A stretch of DNA of 39,659 bases, taken from contig CAYYIJ010000013.1 in assembly GCA_964471945.1 (NCBI GenBank), positions 1 to 39,659 of the forward strand, given 5' to 3'. Shown here piece after piece: positions 24,858 to 35,200 of this stretch (within the stretch, counting starts at the first letter, position 1; each line of letters begins with the position of its first letter). The notes under the pieces were generated by a model. That model saw only the letters and a list, made by a program, of their open reading frames with translations, ran no database searches and had not been told where the DNA came from. The translations under genes and the position numbers were made by a program. The stretch is from JASEHD01 sp964471945. Its GTDB lineage: Bacteria; Bacteroidota; Ignavibacteria; UBA10030; SZUA-254.

Positions 24858-26747
24858 TTATTCTGGTACGATATCAATAATAACACATCTGTTATAGAAA
24901 CGCTCTTCCGGTAGATTATTATCGAACGGCGCCCGGCGAACATCTTCGCCAAATCCATATGTATCGAATTCCACATTTTTCTTGCCTGATCGTGAAAGTG
25001 CGCGTTCAATAACATTCATCGCTTCTTGCGAACGATTCTGCGAAAGCTTCAAATTATGACTTTCTTCACCAACGATATCGGTATGACCGTGAATTATCAC
25101 GCTTGCTCCATCAGGAATTAACCGAGTTACAGATTGTGTGAGGAAGCGTTCATAGGTAGCAACTGTTTTCGATTGGTCGAATTCGAAAAGAATACTAAAG
25201 CGATAACCCGGCGCCTCTTCCGGTTCGTCGGATTGGACGAGTTTCATCGATTCTTCTTTCTTTACGATCTTGCCATCGCTCGTTTGTCCTTCCAATTCAA
25301 CTTTATATTTGCTTTGCATTTTACCGCCTAAAATTATTTTACCAGAGATTCTTTCTTGCTGTGTTGTAAAAGGACCGAATCTCGTTACTTTTCCATTTTC
25401 ATCTGTAAGAATAATCGACCACGATGCAAAATAATCCTGAGCATTTCTTACACTGAATAACACATCGCTATCGAGCGGGTCTTCTTGTAATGAGATTATT
25501 TGCACTGGCTCAAGCAGCTCGGGTGAAGATGAAGAAATTTCAACCCGGCGATCTTCTGGAACAACCAAATCAAGCTCACGCGTGGCACCAGGAAGAACAG
25601 AAGGAATAGATGGCTTCGTATTTCCTTTAGTCTTAATTCTATCGGGGTCAATATCAAAAACACTCTCAAAATACGCTCCTACAGCCGAAGCCAACGCTTC
25701 ACCACTTGCACTACCCTGTTCAGACGAACCGATGAGCGTTACAGTCGTACCGGCATCCTTTCTCAATCTATCACCAAGGATGTTGAGTATGTTATGATAC
25801 ACAGTCATCTGGCGGCGTGATCTGCCTGTTAAATCTTTTGGCTCCGGGTGCAATAGCTGCTCTTCTTTGAATGTTTCAGCTTGTTCTCTTGTTAATCGGA
25901 CATATCGATTTGGAATCACTGCAGAGTTTTTATCAAAGAAAATATAATTACGCACCGGGAAGGTTTCTTGAACTTTTCGCTCTTTAGGAATGATTCGGGG
26001 AGCGCGTACTGAGAATTGAACTTCACGCTCGACTTTTTCTGTAATCTCTTTTGTATTTCCGAATTTAATTGCCGCTCCAAACCGAAATGTAGTTAAACCC
26101 CAGGATTCAAAAGAACGCGGTCCCTGACCAAAGTGAACCGCTAAGAAGGGTGATAAAATGGTTTGCCATTCACTCTCGGGATTCGATAATGAGAATTCAT
26201 ATCCCGCCCCAATCTGTCCACTAATTACTGTGCCGCGGGTGTTATCAAAATCACCTGCTGTTTTTCCACCTGGTGATTGTTCTAAGGTAAATGACTTTGC
26301 GACATTAAATCCGAGCCGAGGACCTGCAAAAAAATAAATCGGTTCGGTAAAAGGTGCTATCCTCACAGATGGCTCAAGACTCAAATAATTCATTGATGTT
26401 GAAAGTGAGTGTGTTGTATCGGGTGTACCGCTTGATTTAACATCGTTAAACGATCCTCCCCTTCCATCAAAACCGAAAGTTAACATTCCACCCCAAACAG
26501 AATGCGGACGATACTCTAAATGCGGTGCAATAAAAAGACCCAACCCCGATCCCTTTTTGAATGGAGTTGGAACTGAATTACCTGCTTTCAAGCTTTTAAA
26601 GTCAGTGCTGTAAAAATTAATATTTCCACCGAGTGCACCACCGAACCACCATTCAGGTTGGATTCGTTTTATCTCTTGAGCTTGAAGAAATGAAATAAAA
26701 ACCGAAAGAACAATGATTGTTTGAAAAGTTCTTTTTGTGAAATTCAT
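24858..26747 (-). CDS. OmpA-family outer-membrane/peptidoglycan-binding protein
   Basis: From ATG 26747 the product is 629 residues. This start has AGGAG 8-12 bases upstream; the upstream in-frame ATG at 26813 lies inside the tonB-like gene. The signal peptide ends at FISFLQAQ. Residues ~10-240 look like an 8-stranded barrel or porin-like domain (FFAGPRLGFNVAKSF). A middle region follows, and the C-terminal ~120 residues form an OmpA domain: FEFDQSKTVATYERFL, IIHGHTDIVGEE and LKLSQNRSQEAMN. The Asp and Arg that bind diaminopimelate in relatives are present. It has no lipobox, so it is not a Pal-type lipoprotein, but its place after exbB/exbD/tonB is that of pal. Confidence 0.88.
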   Translation of the reverse strand: MNFTKRTFQTIIVLSVFISFLQAQEIKRIQPEWWFGGALGGNINFYSTDFKSLKAGNSVPTPFKKGSGLGLFIAPHLEYRPHSVWGGMLTFGFDGRGGSFNDVKSSGTPDTTHSLSTSMNYLSLEPSVRIAPFTEPIYFFAGPRLGFNVAKSFTLEQSPGGKTAGDFDNTRGTVISGQIGAGYEFSLSNPESEWQTILSPFLAVHFGQGPRSFESWGLTTFRFGAAIKFGNTKEITEKVEREVQFSVRAPRIIPKERKVQETFPVRNYIFFDKNSAVIPNRYVRLTREQAETFKEEQLLHPEPKDLTGRSRRQMTVYHNILNILGDRLRKDAGTTVTLIGSSEQGSASGEALASAVGAYFESVFDIDPDRIKTKGNTKPSIPSVLPGATRELDLVVPEDRRVEISSSSPELLEPVQIISLQEDPLDSDVLFSVRNAQDYFASWSIILTDENGKVTRFGPFTTQQERISGKIILGGKMQSKYKVELEGQTSDGKIVKKEESMKLVQSDEPEEAPGYRFSILFEFDQSKTVATYERFLTQSVTRLIPDGASVIIHGHTDIVGEESHNLKLSQNRSQEAMNVIERALSRSGKKNVEFDTYGFGEDVRRAPFDNNLPEERFYNRCVIIDIVPE

Positions 26748-26754
26748 AATTTTG

Positions 26755-27471
26755 TTACTCCTTTTTAAGAATAAAATTAAATGTAATTTTTCCGATTTGT
26801 GGTTTTTGTTCAAATTGAGGTGGCAGAGGATCGAACCGCCACGTTTGAAGTGCTGAAATTGCTTCGCGTTCTAACAACTCATCACTTTTTAATTGTGGGA
26901 TAATTCCAATTACCGAGCCATCAGGTAACACAGAAAATTGAAGTATTACAGGCATCTCTTTGTCTGTTCCGTCAGGATACTGAGGAATCTTTCCGCTCAA
27001 CAAACGTCGAGAACCTGCACCCGCCCATTCAATAGAATATCCGGTTGATTTTCCTGCACCGCCGGCAATGCCTTCTTTAGCACGGCGACGACGGGCTGGG
27101 CTTGTGCCTTCTGAAGCAATTTTTTCTTTGCTTGTTCCTACAGTACTTTTTGTTTTTTCTTTTTTCGCTGGTGCGATCACATCGCTTGACGGACTTTTAA
27201 CTTCCGGAACATCAAGCTTGGATTCTTCAGTTGTACTGCCAGTTTGTGCAGATTCTTTCCCACGATTTGGCTCGACTTCTGACTGGGTTATACTTTGATT
27301 TGGCGCACCGCTGCTTCCACCCCAATCAAGTTCAATTAATGGCTGGGGTTTCGGCTGCCAAACAAGTGTAAGCGATATAATTATTGCGATTATAATATGA
27401 ATCACAAAACTTCCAACAGCAGCTATTACACGGTTTTTTCTATCTTCTGTATAAGTAGTTGTACTTATCAC
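26755..27471 (-). CDS. TonB/TolA-like energy-transducing protein
   Basis: The 238-residue protein has one N-terminal transmembrane helix (~17-39, AAVGSFVIHIIIAIIISLTLVW, including the conserved His of the SxxxH type), a charged proline/lysine-rich linker (~50-140), and a C-terminal TonB domain (PQYPDGTDKEMPVILQFSV, LPDGSVIG, LEREAISALQTWRFDPLP). It would carry proton-motive force from ExbB-ExbD across the periplasm to outer-membrane partners. The coding frame overlaps exbD by 4 bases and is followed after 7 bases by the OmpA-domain gene. TonB versus TolA cannot be decided by sequence alone. Confidence 0.88.
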   Translation of the reverse strand: MISTTTYTEDRKNRVIAAVGSFVIHIIIAIIISLTLVWQPKPQPLIELDWGGSSGAPNQSITQSEVEPNRGKESAQTGSTTEESKLDVPEVKSPSSDVIAPAKKEKTKSTVGTSKEKIASEGTSPARRRRAKEGIAGGAGKSTGYSIEWAGAGSRRLLSGKIPQYPDGTDKEMPVILQFSVLPDGSVIGIIPQLKSDELLEREAISALQTWRFDPLPPQFEQKPQIGKITFNFILKKE

Positions 27472-27884
27472 TTCACCTCTTTTGCCGCTTCGGTTGCAAT
27501 AAATAACTTTGTAGCACCTACACTCTTAGCAATATCAAGAATTTCAACAACATCTTGGAGTGTTAAATCTTTATCAGCTCGTACAACAATTTGTTGATCA
27601 GCATCTTTTTGTATGAGTGTGGAAAGTTTTGCCGCAAGCTGATCTTTCGGCACTGCTTCATTATTTACAAAAAGCTGTTTATCTTTTTGAATTGATACGG
27701 ACACAGTTTTACGCATCGGTGGTTGGCCTACTGCTGTTTTAGGGAGTGTAACATTCATCCCTCTTGTATTAGCAAACGAGAATGTTAGAAGGAAAAAAAT
27801 CAGTAGCTGCATCACTACATCGGTAAGTGATGAGAAGTTGAATGTTTCAAGATAACGAGAGCGATGAGCGGGCCGAAAATTCAT
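27468..27884 (-). CDS. ExbD/TolR-family biopolymer transport protein
   Basis: The 138-residue protein has a short cytoplasmic N-terminus, one transmembrane helix (~22-39, VVMQLLIFFLLTFSFA) preceded by the conserved proton-path Asp22 (SLTDVVMQ), and a periplasmic domain (VTLPKTA, VSVSIQKDKQLFVNN, VVRADKDLTLQDVVEILDIA). With ExbB it forms the proton-driven motor for the adjacent TonB/TolA-like protein. It starts 2 bases after the exbB stop. Confidence 0.93.
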   Translation of the reverse strand: MNFRPAHRSRYLETFNFSSLTDVVMQLLIFFLLTFSFANTRGMNVTLPKTAVGQPPMRKTVSVSIQKDKQLFVNNEAVPKDQLAAKLSTLIQKDADQQIVVRADKDLTLQDVVEILDIAKSVGATKLFIATEAAKEVK

Positions 27885-27886
27885 TA

Positions 27887-28561
27887 CTAATCATCCTCGC
27901 GTCGTAGTTTTATTGTCTTCTCATTATTCAGGTGTTGGCTTCCGCCGTAGATGATTTCTTCTATTGCATCGAGAGTATCACGAGCTATACGTTCACAAGA
28001 AGATGCAACTGACAGAACTTTATTCACAAGATAGTTATAAGCCATTGCTGCTGGAATACCAACAGTCAAACCAAATACTGTTGTGATTAATGCTTCCCAT
28101 ATTCCATCCGCTAAGTCAGCGGGAGAAGGTTGACCAGCGGCAGATGCAACCGCTTGAAACGCACCAACTAAACCGGTAACCGTACCAAGGAATCCAAGCA
28201 TTGGTGTAATACCAGCTATAGTTGCAAGTATGCCGAGATGGCGTTCGAGGTGTGTGATCTCTTCCCGACCTTGATCTTCCATTGCCTGACGCACACGCAT
28301 CGAGCCGTGATGGATTTTTTCCAAACCAGCGCCAACAATGCGGCCTATGGGAGTTATTTCCTGAATACACATTTCTTGCGCCAATTGAAGGTTTTTTCCT
28401 TCCAGCATCTTTCTAAGTCGAATTTGAAATGCACTGGCAGGCGGAGTAGCTTTCTTTAATGTAAGCCATCTTTCTAAAATAATATAAATACCAGCGAAGG
28501 AACACAATAAAATGGGGTACATAACGATACCCCCGCGGGAAAACCAAGTAAATACTTCCAT
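27887..28561 (-). CDS. ExbB/TolQ-family (MotA/TolQ/ExbB) proton channel protein
   Basis: The 224-residue inner-membrane protein has three transmembrane helices: ~10-27 (GGIVMYPILLCSFAGIYIIL), ~108-132 (LATIAGITPMLGFLGTVTGL) and ~155-180 (ITTVFGLTVGIPAAMAYNYL). The conserved LGTVTGL and TTVFGL threonine/glycine pattern of the channel pentamer is present. It is the first gene of the leftward exbB-exbD-tonB-ompA-TPR-barrel-panC-uridylyltransferase run. The 58 bases to accD upstream are AT-rich and probably hold its promoter, although no motif is certain. Confidence 0.93.
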   Translation of the reverse strand: MEVFTWFSRGGIVMYPILLCSFAGIYIILERWLTLKKATPPASAFQIRLRKMLEGKNLQLAQEMCIQEITPIGRIVGAGLEKIHHGSMRVRQAMEDQGREEITHLERHLGILATIAGITPMLGFLGTVTGLVGAFQAVASAAGQPSPADLADGIWEALITTVFGLTVGIPAAMAYNYLVNKVLSVASSCERIARDTLDAIEEIIYGGSQHLNNEKTIKLRREDD

Positions 28562-28619
28562 GAATCAATATAAAAATAATAAATGAAAAATTTTAATACG
28601 ATATAGTATTGTTTTTGTT

Positions 28620-29462
28620 CTATGCCCACATCATCATAAGCAATTTTGAGATCGTTTCCTTCATCTCTTTCCTATGTATAACAATATCCACGAACCCATG
28701 TTCAAGTTGAAATTCAGAACGTTGAAAACCGGGAGGTAAATCTTTTCCTATTGTTTGTTTGATAACTCTTGGACCTGCAAATCCGATGAGCGCACCCGGC
28801 TCAGCAATGTTTATATCACCGAGCATTGCATAACTTGCAGTAACACCGCCCGTTGTTGGGTCAGTTAAAATTGAGATGAACGGAATACCAGCATCCGATA
28901 GCTGTGCAAGCTTTGCACTCGTTTTTGCTAACTGCATCAAAGAGAGTGCTGCTTCCATCATACGTGCCCCGCCACTGGATGAAATAATAATGAAAGGAGC
29001 ATTTTCTTTTCTTGCCTTGTCGATTGCACGTGCGACTTTCTCGCCAACAACCGAGCCCATACTGCCGCCGATAAAACTGAAATCCATAACGCCGATGACA
29101 ACTTCTATTCCGTTAATCTTCCCGGCACCAGTTTTGATAGCATCATTTAACCCGGTTTTCCGTATCGAATCTTTAATCCGCTCCTTGTACCCCTTTGTAT
29201 CTTTGAATCCAAGTGGATCCGCTGATTTCATTTTTCGATCCATCTCTTTAAAAGTTCCATCATCCAGCAAAATCTGTAAATACTCTTTGCTGCCGATTCG
29301 GAAATGATAATTGCATTTTAAGCAAGTGTAAAATTGCTGCTCGAGTTGCTTCTTATGGATTATTTCACCGCAACCATCGCACTTTGCCCACATACCATCG
29401 GGGAGGTCTTTTCGCTGGAAGTCTGTTGTGATACTCGCCTTCGATCGTCTAAACCATGCCAT
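28620..29462 (-). CDS. accD: Acetyl-CoA carboxylase carboxyltransferase subunit beta
   Basis: AccD, with AccA, transfers CO2 from carboxybiotin to acetyl-CoA, the first step of fatty acid synthesis. The 280-residue protein has the four-cysteine zinc ribbon (Cys28, Cys31, Cys47, Cys50) and the crotonase-like core: IISSSGGARMMEAALSLMQ, DPTTGGVTASYAMLGDI, EPGALIGFAGPRVIKQT. Its ATG overlaps the tsaB stop by one base (TAATG), so it is co-translated with the porX-tsaE-tsaB run. Confidence 0.97.
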   Translation of the reverse strand: MAWFRRSKASITTDFQRKDLPDGMWAKCDGCGEIIHKKQLEQQFYTCLKCNYHFRIGSKEYLQILLDDGTFKEMDRKMKSADPLGFKDTKGYKERIKDSIRKTGLNDAIKTGAGKINGIEVVIGVMDFSFIGGSMGSVVGEKVARAIDKARKENAPFIIISSSGGARMMEAALSLMQLAKTSAKLAQLSDAGIPFISILTDPTTGGVTASYAMLGDINIAEPGALIGFAGPRVIKQTIGKDLPPGFQRSEFQLEHGFVDIVIHRKEMKETISKLLMMMWA

Positions 29463-30190
29463 TACTGTTTTACCTTATGATGTTGGGGTTTAACTAAAGT
29501 ATTAAAATCTTTCATATAAATCGGCTCTAATTTTTCGACATCATCATGTATACCTTTTAATAAAGATAGCGCCCCCAGCGATGCAATTGCTGGGGCACTG
29601 CAATACCGATATTCAGCCGGTGGAATAATATACCGAGATGAATGTTCCAATTCAACTTTTTCGATATAACTTATAAATTTTTCTGCACCATCTCCAACTA
29701 CAAGTACACGGTTATTATTCCGATAGGATGCGATACAATCGCTCAAACTAATAGCACTCGCTGCGCCTATTTCATCAAGATTACCATTGTTAACACGAAA
29801 TGCTGCAGTATAAATTTCATCTCTTTTGGCATCGATCATCGGTAAAATAATATCACCTGACTGACAGAGTTTTTGTTGAATAGCATAATAAGCCAAACCC
29901 TTTAAAGTCGGAACACCAACAATCGGTTTCCCGCTGGCGAAAGATAACCCCTTTGCAACACTCAAACCGATTCTCAATCCGGTAAAGGATCCTGGACCGA
30001 TAGAAACAGCGATACCATCGATAGTTTCAGGAGCAAGCTTTACAACTCGGAAACAGTCATCTATCAGTTCAACTAATTTTTCCGAGGGCATCTGAGGCAA
30101 CATCAGTCGACGTTCAACTAACACCTTACCGCCATCGGCAACCGCAGCAGCGCAAACCGTGGTTGCTGTTTCTATCCCTAGTACTTTCAT
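29462..30190 (-). CDS. tsaB: tRNA threonylcarbamoyladenosine biosynthesis protein TsaB
   Basis: TsaB is the scaffold partner of TsaD in making t6A37 on ANN-decoding tRNAs. The 242-residue protein begins with the ASKHA fold signature (VLGIETATTVCAAAVAD) and has the family segment VSIGPGSFTGLRIGLSVAKGL, then IVGVPTLKGLAYY and MIDAKRDEIYTAAF. It overlaps tsaE by 4 bases, so the two subunits of one pathway are coupled. Confidence 0.96.
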   Translation of the reverse strand: MKVLGIETATTVCAAAVADGGKVLVERRLMLPQMPSEKLVELIDDCFRVVKLAPETIDGIAVSIGPGSFTGLRIGLSVAKGLSFASGKPIVGVPTLKGLAYYAIQQKLCQSGDIILPMIDAKRDEIYTAAFRVNNGNLDEIGAASAISLSDCIASYRNNNRVLVVGDGAEKFISYIEKVELEHSSRYIIPPAEYRYCSAPAIASLGALSLLKGIHDDVEKLEPIYMKDFNTLVKPQHHKVKQ

Positions 30191-30627
30191 CTCTTAGTAT
30201 CTCCAATTATTTTAATACTGATTTCACGTTCGTTCTCATTTACACCGAGTTTCAGATAAACATCGAAACGGTCAGGAGGCAGAAATTCTTTTACCCTGTC
30301 AGCCCACTCGATTACGCATACACCATCATCGTAGATATACTCATCGAAGCCGATTTCTTTCAATTCAGTAATTGAGTTCATTCTGTAGAAATCAAAATGG
30401 AATATTTTACAGCGTTCACCATGATATTCATTTACAATGGTGAATGTAGGACTTGATACGTGCTCACTGACGCCTAAACCCATACAAATACCTTTGATAA
30501 ATCGGGTTTTACCGGTTCCTAACTCACCGAAGAGCGCCACAACACTGCCATGCGTCAGTATTTTCCCGAATTGTAAACCTGTGGCTATGGTTTCGTCCTC
30601 TGATCGTGTTGTAAATGATTGATTCAT
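30187..30627 (-). CDS. tsaE: tRNA threonylcarbamoyladenosine biosynthesis ATPase TsaE
   Basis: TsaE is the P-loop ATPase that drives the TsaB-TsaD cycle in t6A synthesis. The 146-residue protein has Walker A GELGTGKT (34-41), the switch segment SPTFTIVNEYHG, FHFDFYR and VIEWADR. The ATG overlaps the porX stop by 4 bases. Confidence 0.96.
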   Translation of the reverse strand: MNQSFTTRSEDETIATGLQFGKILTHGSVVALFGELGTGKTRFIKGICMGLGVSEHVSSPTFTIVNEYHGERCKIFHFDFYRMNSITELKEIGFDEYIYDDGVCVIEWADRVKEFLPPDRFDVYLKLGVNENEREISIKIIGDTKR

Positions 30628-32186
30628 TGTTTCGGTATTAATTTTATAACAGGTAAAATCATTTCTTCCATCGAAATCCCGCCATGCTGGAAGCTATCTT
30701 TATATTTGTTTAAATACTGATGATAATCAGTTGGATAGACAAAAAAATAATCTTCTTTGGCTATAATATAATTAATCGTTACACTTCGCTTTGGTAATCT
30801 GTATTCCACCGGATTTTTAATAAAGATTGCGTGCCGTTCATCTACTTTTAGATTGCGGCCAAATTTATACCGTAAATTAGTAGATGCTTCCCTATCTCCG
30901 ATAACTTTCGTACCTCGCAAACTCCGGATACTTCCGTGATCTGTTGTAAGAATGATGGTAACATTTTTTTGATGTGAGAGTGTTCGCAGCATTGAAAGAA
31001 GTGATGAATGCATAAACCATGCAGAGGTCAAAGATCTGTAGGCTGATTCATCAGGTGCAATTTCTTTGAGAAGTTGAGAATCTGACCTTCCATGAGCAAG
31101 CATATCGACGAAGTTGACTACAACTGCAGTAAGTCGATTTTTTGTAAACGACAGAATGTTTTGCTCGAAATTGCGTCCAAAATCTTGATCTATGATTTTT
31201 ATATATTTCGATTCTGGTTTAAGCTGAATTTTTCGCCGCTGGAGCAGGTTATCTAAAAATTGGTGTTCGAACCGATTTCGGCTGTTATCATCATCCTCCC
31301 ACTGTTCCCAAAGTTCTGGGAATCTTATTTCCAGCTCCTGGGGCCATACACCACTGAAGATTGCATTCCGTGAATATGGAGTTGCAGTTGGAAGAATTGA
31401 AAAGTAATTTTCGCACGTTATATTAAAATATTCCCTAAGTACGGATTCCATTATCATCCACTGATCGTACCGCAGACAATCTACAACGAAGAAAAAAACT
31501 GATTTATTTGTATCGCGCAATTCAGGAATAAGATATCTTTCAATAACATCATTTGATAGGGTAGGACGTGTTTGTTGTTCTAGCCAGTGTCGATAGTTTC
31601 TTTCAACAAATTTTGAAAATTCAACATTACATTCGCGTATTTGATCGGAGAGAGTCTGCTTAAGTCCAAGGTCTGGATGTTGATCCAATTCGATTGCCCA
31701 ATCAACTAAACTTGTATTAATTCTTGCCCATTCACTGAATGTAAGATTTGTCTGTAGCGCAAGCGAGATGGTATTGAACTCTTTTATGTAATCGCGCGAC
31801 ACTGCCGCCCCAGCTATTTTTTTTCCCTCTAAAAATTTCTTACAAGCTAACAATACTTGGCTCGGATTAACCGGTTTTGTCAAATAGTCGCTAATCTTGA
31901 CACCGATCGCATCCTCCATTAATCCCTCATCCTCATTTTTTGTTATCATCACTACAGGAATATCAGGTCGAATATCTTTAATTTTAGAAAGAGTTAATAA
32001 TCCCCCCATTCCAGCCATCATCTCATCCAAAAAAATGAGATCATAAATTTTAGAGCTTACTAATGCAACCGCATCTTCTCCATTCGTTGCACTATCTACG
32101 GAATAACCTTTTTCCGAAAGTAAAAGAATGTGTGACCGCAATAATTCAATCTCATCATCAACCCATAGAATATGACCTTTTTTCAT
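30624..32186 (-). CDS. porX: PorX-type response regulator with PglZ/alkaline-phosphatase-like effector domain
   Basis: The 520-residue protein has an N-terminal receiver domain (acidic pair Asp10/Asp11, phospho-acceptor Asp54 in IFLDEMM, switch Lys in YLTKPVNP), a helical linker (~125-215), and a PglZ domain: FFVVDCLRYDQW, ILPTATPYSRNAIFSG, VVNFVDMLAHGR, IILTTDHGS. This is the architecture of PorX, which with PorY/SigP controls T9SS genes in Porphyromonas and Flavobacterium, and whose effector domain is a zinc-dependent phosphodiesterase. It sits 63 bases downstream of sprA, the T9SS translocon gene, which strengthens the assignment. The binding partner and the nucleotide substrate here are not known. 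Confidence 0.92.
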   Translation of the reverse strand: MKKGHILWVDDEIELLRSHILLLSEKGYSVDSATNGEDAVALVSSKIYDLIFLDEMMAGMGGLLTLSKIKDIRPDIPVVMITKNEDEGLMEDAIGVKISDYLTKPVNPSQVLLACKKFLEGKKIAGAAVSRDYIKEFNTISLALQTNLTFSEWARINTSLVDWAIELDQHPDLGLKQTLSDQIRECNVEFSKFVERNYRHWLEQQTRPTLSNDVIERYLIPELRDTNKSVFFFVVDCLRYDQWMIMESVLREYFNITCENYFSILPTATPYSRNAIFSGVWPQELEIRFPELWEQWEDDDNSRNRFEHQFLDNLLQRRKIQLKPESKYIKIIDQDFGRNFEQNILSFTKNRLTAVVVNFVDMLAHGRSDSQLLKEIAPDESAYRSLTSAWFMHSSLLSMLRTLSHQKNVTIILTTDHGSIRSLRGTKVIGDREASTNLRYKFGRNLKVDERHAIFIKNPVEYRLPKRSVTINYIIAKEDYFFVYPTDYHQYLNKYKDSFQHGGISMEEMILPVIKLIPKQ

Positions 32187-32249
32187 AAATCTTATTACCT
32201 AATTAATAAAATAACAATTTCAAAAAAGATAAACAACGATTCTCACTTT

Positions 32250-35200
32250 TTAGATGGAGATACGTATATCAACTCCTCCTTCGTTAGTTGTTGTTCCGAA
32301 AATAAGTGAACCGGTGGCATCAGGTTCAGTTTTTGAATACCGATAGAAAAGTGCAGCGGTAACACGCGTACTCAACACGTAACGGATTCGCGGCTCGAGA
32401 GTAGTTCGCGTATTCCCCTCCAGAGGTATTCCCTCTTGATCGATTGAGAGGTATTGGGGATCATAACGTCGTCGATTATTTTTTGTTCTTGAATAGCTAA
32501 AACTTATATCGATATCATTCGAGAGTGACCAACCGAATAACGGGAGGGAAAATCCACGCCTTGAATATGATAAACTTAGCGCTATCTCTTGTGTCATCGT
32601 TGATACGATATTCGGTTGCGAAGCAGCAAGATTTAAATCGTATGCAGTTGTTGTTACGTAACGGAAATTTCCAGAAAAATTCCCTTTTAAAAGTTGTTTG
32701 AAGGTCATATTCAAACCCACCAAAGGATTGAAACCATAATTAATTCTTTCACCATCTGTGCGTTCACCTTTACCTGGATAGCTTCGGAAATCGCGGCGGA
32801 AGGATGATGTATAGTTATGTTCTAATGATAAACGATCAAAAGCGTAATTCAAGAATGATATTTTATCGATCCCATCCCAGCGAATTGTCCAGTTTGCTCG
32901 CGGTGCATACTGCCCGAATAGTTTTGAAAGGAATGGAAGCGCTTCAAGACCTTTTTCAAATGATTCTGCGAGGGCAACGTTCGCGGGCTGTGTCTCGATG
33001 AGCCGGTTATATCGTTTCCCAACCTCCTCGAGATTACTTTTGAATGATTTAAATAAAAACACCGGTGGAAAGGTGAGAAATGAACGTTCAATGCTTCCGC
33101 TTGTTATTGGCTCTCCCGCATTCGGTATACCGAGACTATCGGTAACAACAGTTGTACTCCTAGAATATTGCCAGCCAACTTTCCAGTTAAAATCGATTGA
33201 TGCACCTTTCCAAAGAGGTCGGTTCGTTTTTAATGCAACATTATTACTCTGCGAATATTGATCGGTGAAAGAAGCTTTTGCAGCCCTAATACCGGGTGTT
33301 ACTTTCCAACCGAGAAACGGAAATTTTGATTTAGGTGTAAAACGCAACGTGCCGCTGGGGTCAGCAATTAGTCCTAATTGATATAATCGTGATGGACCAT
33401 AATCAAGGCGGGGGGCATCGAATGGTAAACGCCCCCAGAAATTTTTAAATCCTGTACTTCCAACTACAGCGCCATTCCCTGAACGATTCCCCTGAGTGTA
33501 AGAAATGTTGATTGACTCATAATCCAATAACGGAATTTTAATAAGATACTTTGTAACGGTTTTAAGTTGTGAAAAAATATTTGATAAATTCGATGGAGAA
33601 GTTATTTCTTCTTTCTTTTTTATTGAATCTTGAGTTTCACCTTCAGTTTTTTTATCGCTTCTATCTCGTTGATCGGGCTTTGGCTGAGTTGCTGGTTTAC
33701 TCGGTTTTGATTCGAACCATGGATCAGTCAATGATTTTAATCGGAAACCCAATGAAAATGTGATGTTGTTGTCAAAGCCGGCACTCTTACCTATATCCCC
33801 TCTCTGGAAATTGTTCTGCCACGCATAAGCAACAGAATACCCTGCACTCAAATCGAAGTATTTTGGTATATCGAGAATATTCGGAATTTTCGGTTTTGTG
33901 TTTATTGTTACCCGTTGACTATATCTATTATCTTGCCCGCGGAAAAACAGACTTTTCATAATTTCCATAAATCCTCGACCGATTGAATCGTTATCGAGTG
34001 GAAGAAGGTTCCGATCTATCGATAAGTTATAGTCACCGGATATATTCGATAATCCGCCTTCAGTGAACTTCCAACCAAATCCAGCCGATTTGCTTCCACC
34101 AAAATTCCGGGTTTCACGAAACGCACTTTTTGCACGAGGAATCTCGTATGACCGCGATCGTTGACCTCCGATTCCTGTCGAGATGTTAGTAATAGGTATA
34201 TAATAAAATTTCCAGTTTTTATATTCGTCAAAAAAGATTATATCGGCGAAGAGTTTTTTAAACGGTTGAAAATAATAATCACCTGGTAACGATACACCGT
34301 AGTTGACGCGCAAATTCCATTGCCAAGATTTACGGGTAATAAATGCAGGATCACGATCATTTGTAGTTCCATAATTAACAGAAAGAGAAAGCTTGCTAAA
34401 AGTATCACGAATATACCATGCCTGAGTAGGTGGAACAATTCTAAAATTCGATAGAGAATATGTATCTCTTACATTTAATGTTTGAGATTCATTAACAATT
34501 GTTTTCGATGCATCTGGGGTTGCTGCTCTATTTGCAACTTCCTGAACCACGATGTCAGTGTTAGGAAGATACCGAGGTTTAATAAGATTCTCAGAGTGTG
34601 AATAAGCAATCGGGATAGATGTCCCTTGCCAGTTCTGTGGAAATAATCGATCAAGTGAAACGTTTGCGTTTACTCCCCAATTAATATTCGTTATTTGATT
34701 ACCAAAGCGTTGATCCAAGCCATGAAAGTTTGGATCTGTCTGAGCATAATTGAAAGATACCGAACCAAGATCAGCAAGTTTCATTTGCGAACCAAAGCGA
34801 TAAGCAATACCGGGCGAATTATCTACTTCAACTAACCTAAGTTCATTAACCCACACTTCGCCACGGAGTATCGATGTTCCTTTATTTTTTATACCTATCG
34901 AGATCTCGCGTATTTGCCTTAACGATGGATTCCCCTTCACACCATAAGGTGCCCCCTTCACTGGATTGTAAACTATTTTTAGAAGTGAATCCAAGCTGAG
35001 TGAATCTTTGCTGCGAATAGCTTTCACTGATGTCAACCCCCCAAAATCAATCTTAACTTCATTATTTGCCAAATCCCAACCCGGATGAATTGGCTGACGA
35101 TATTCATAGAAGTTCATCGTATCAGATCCAAAGCGAAGAAAAATTTCAGCATCATCTTGATTAAATGTTGGATCGCCATGTACAAACATTTTCATAGATT

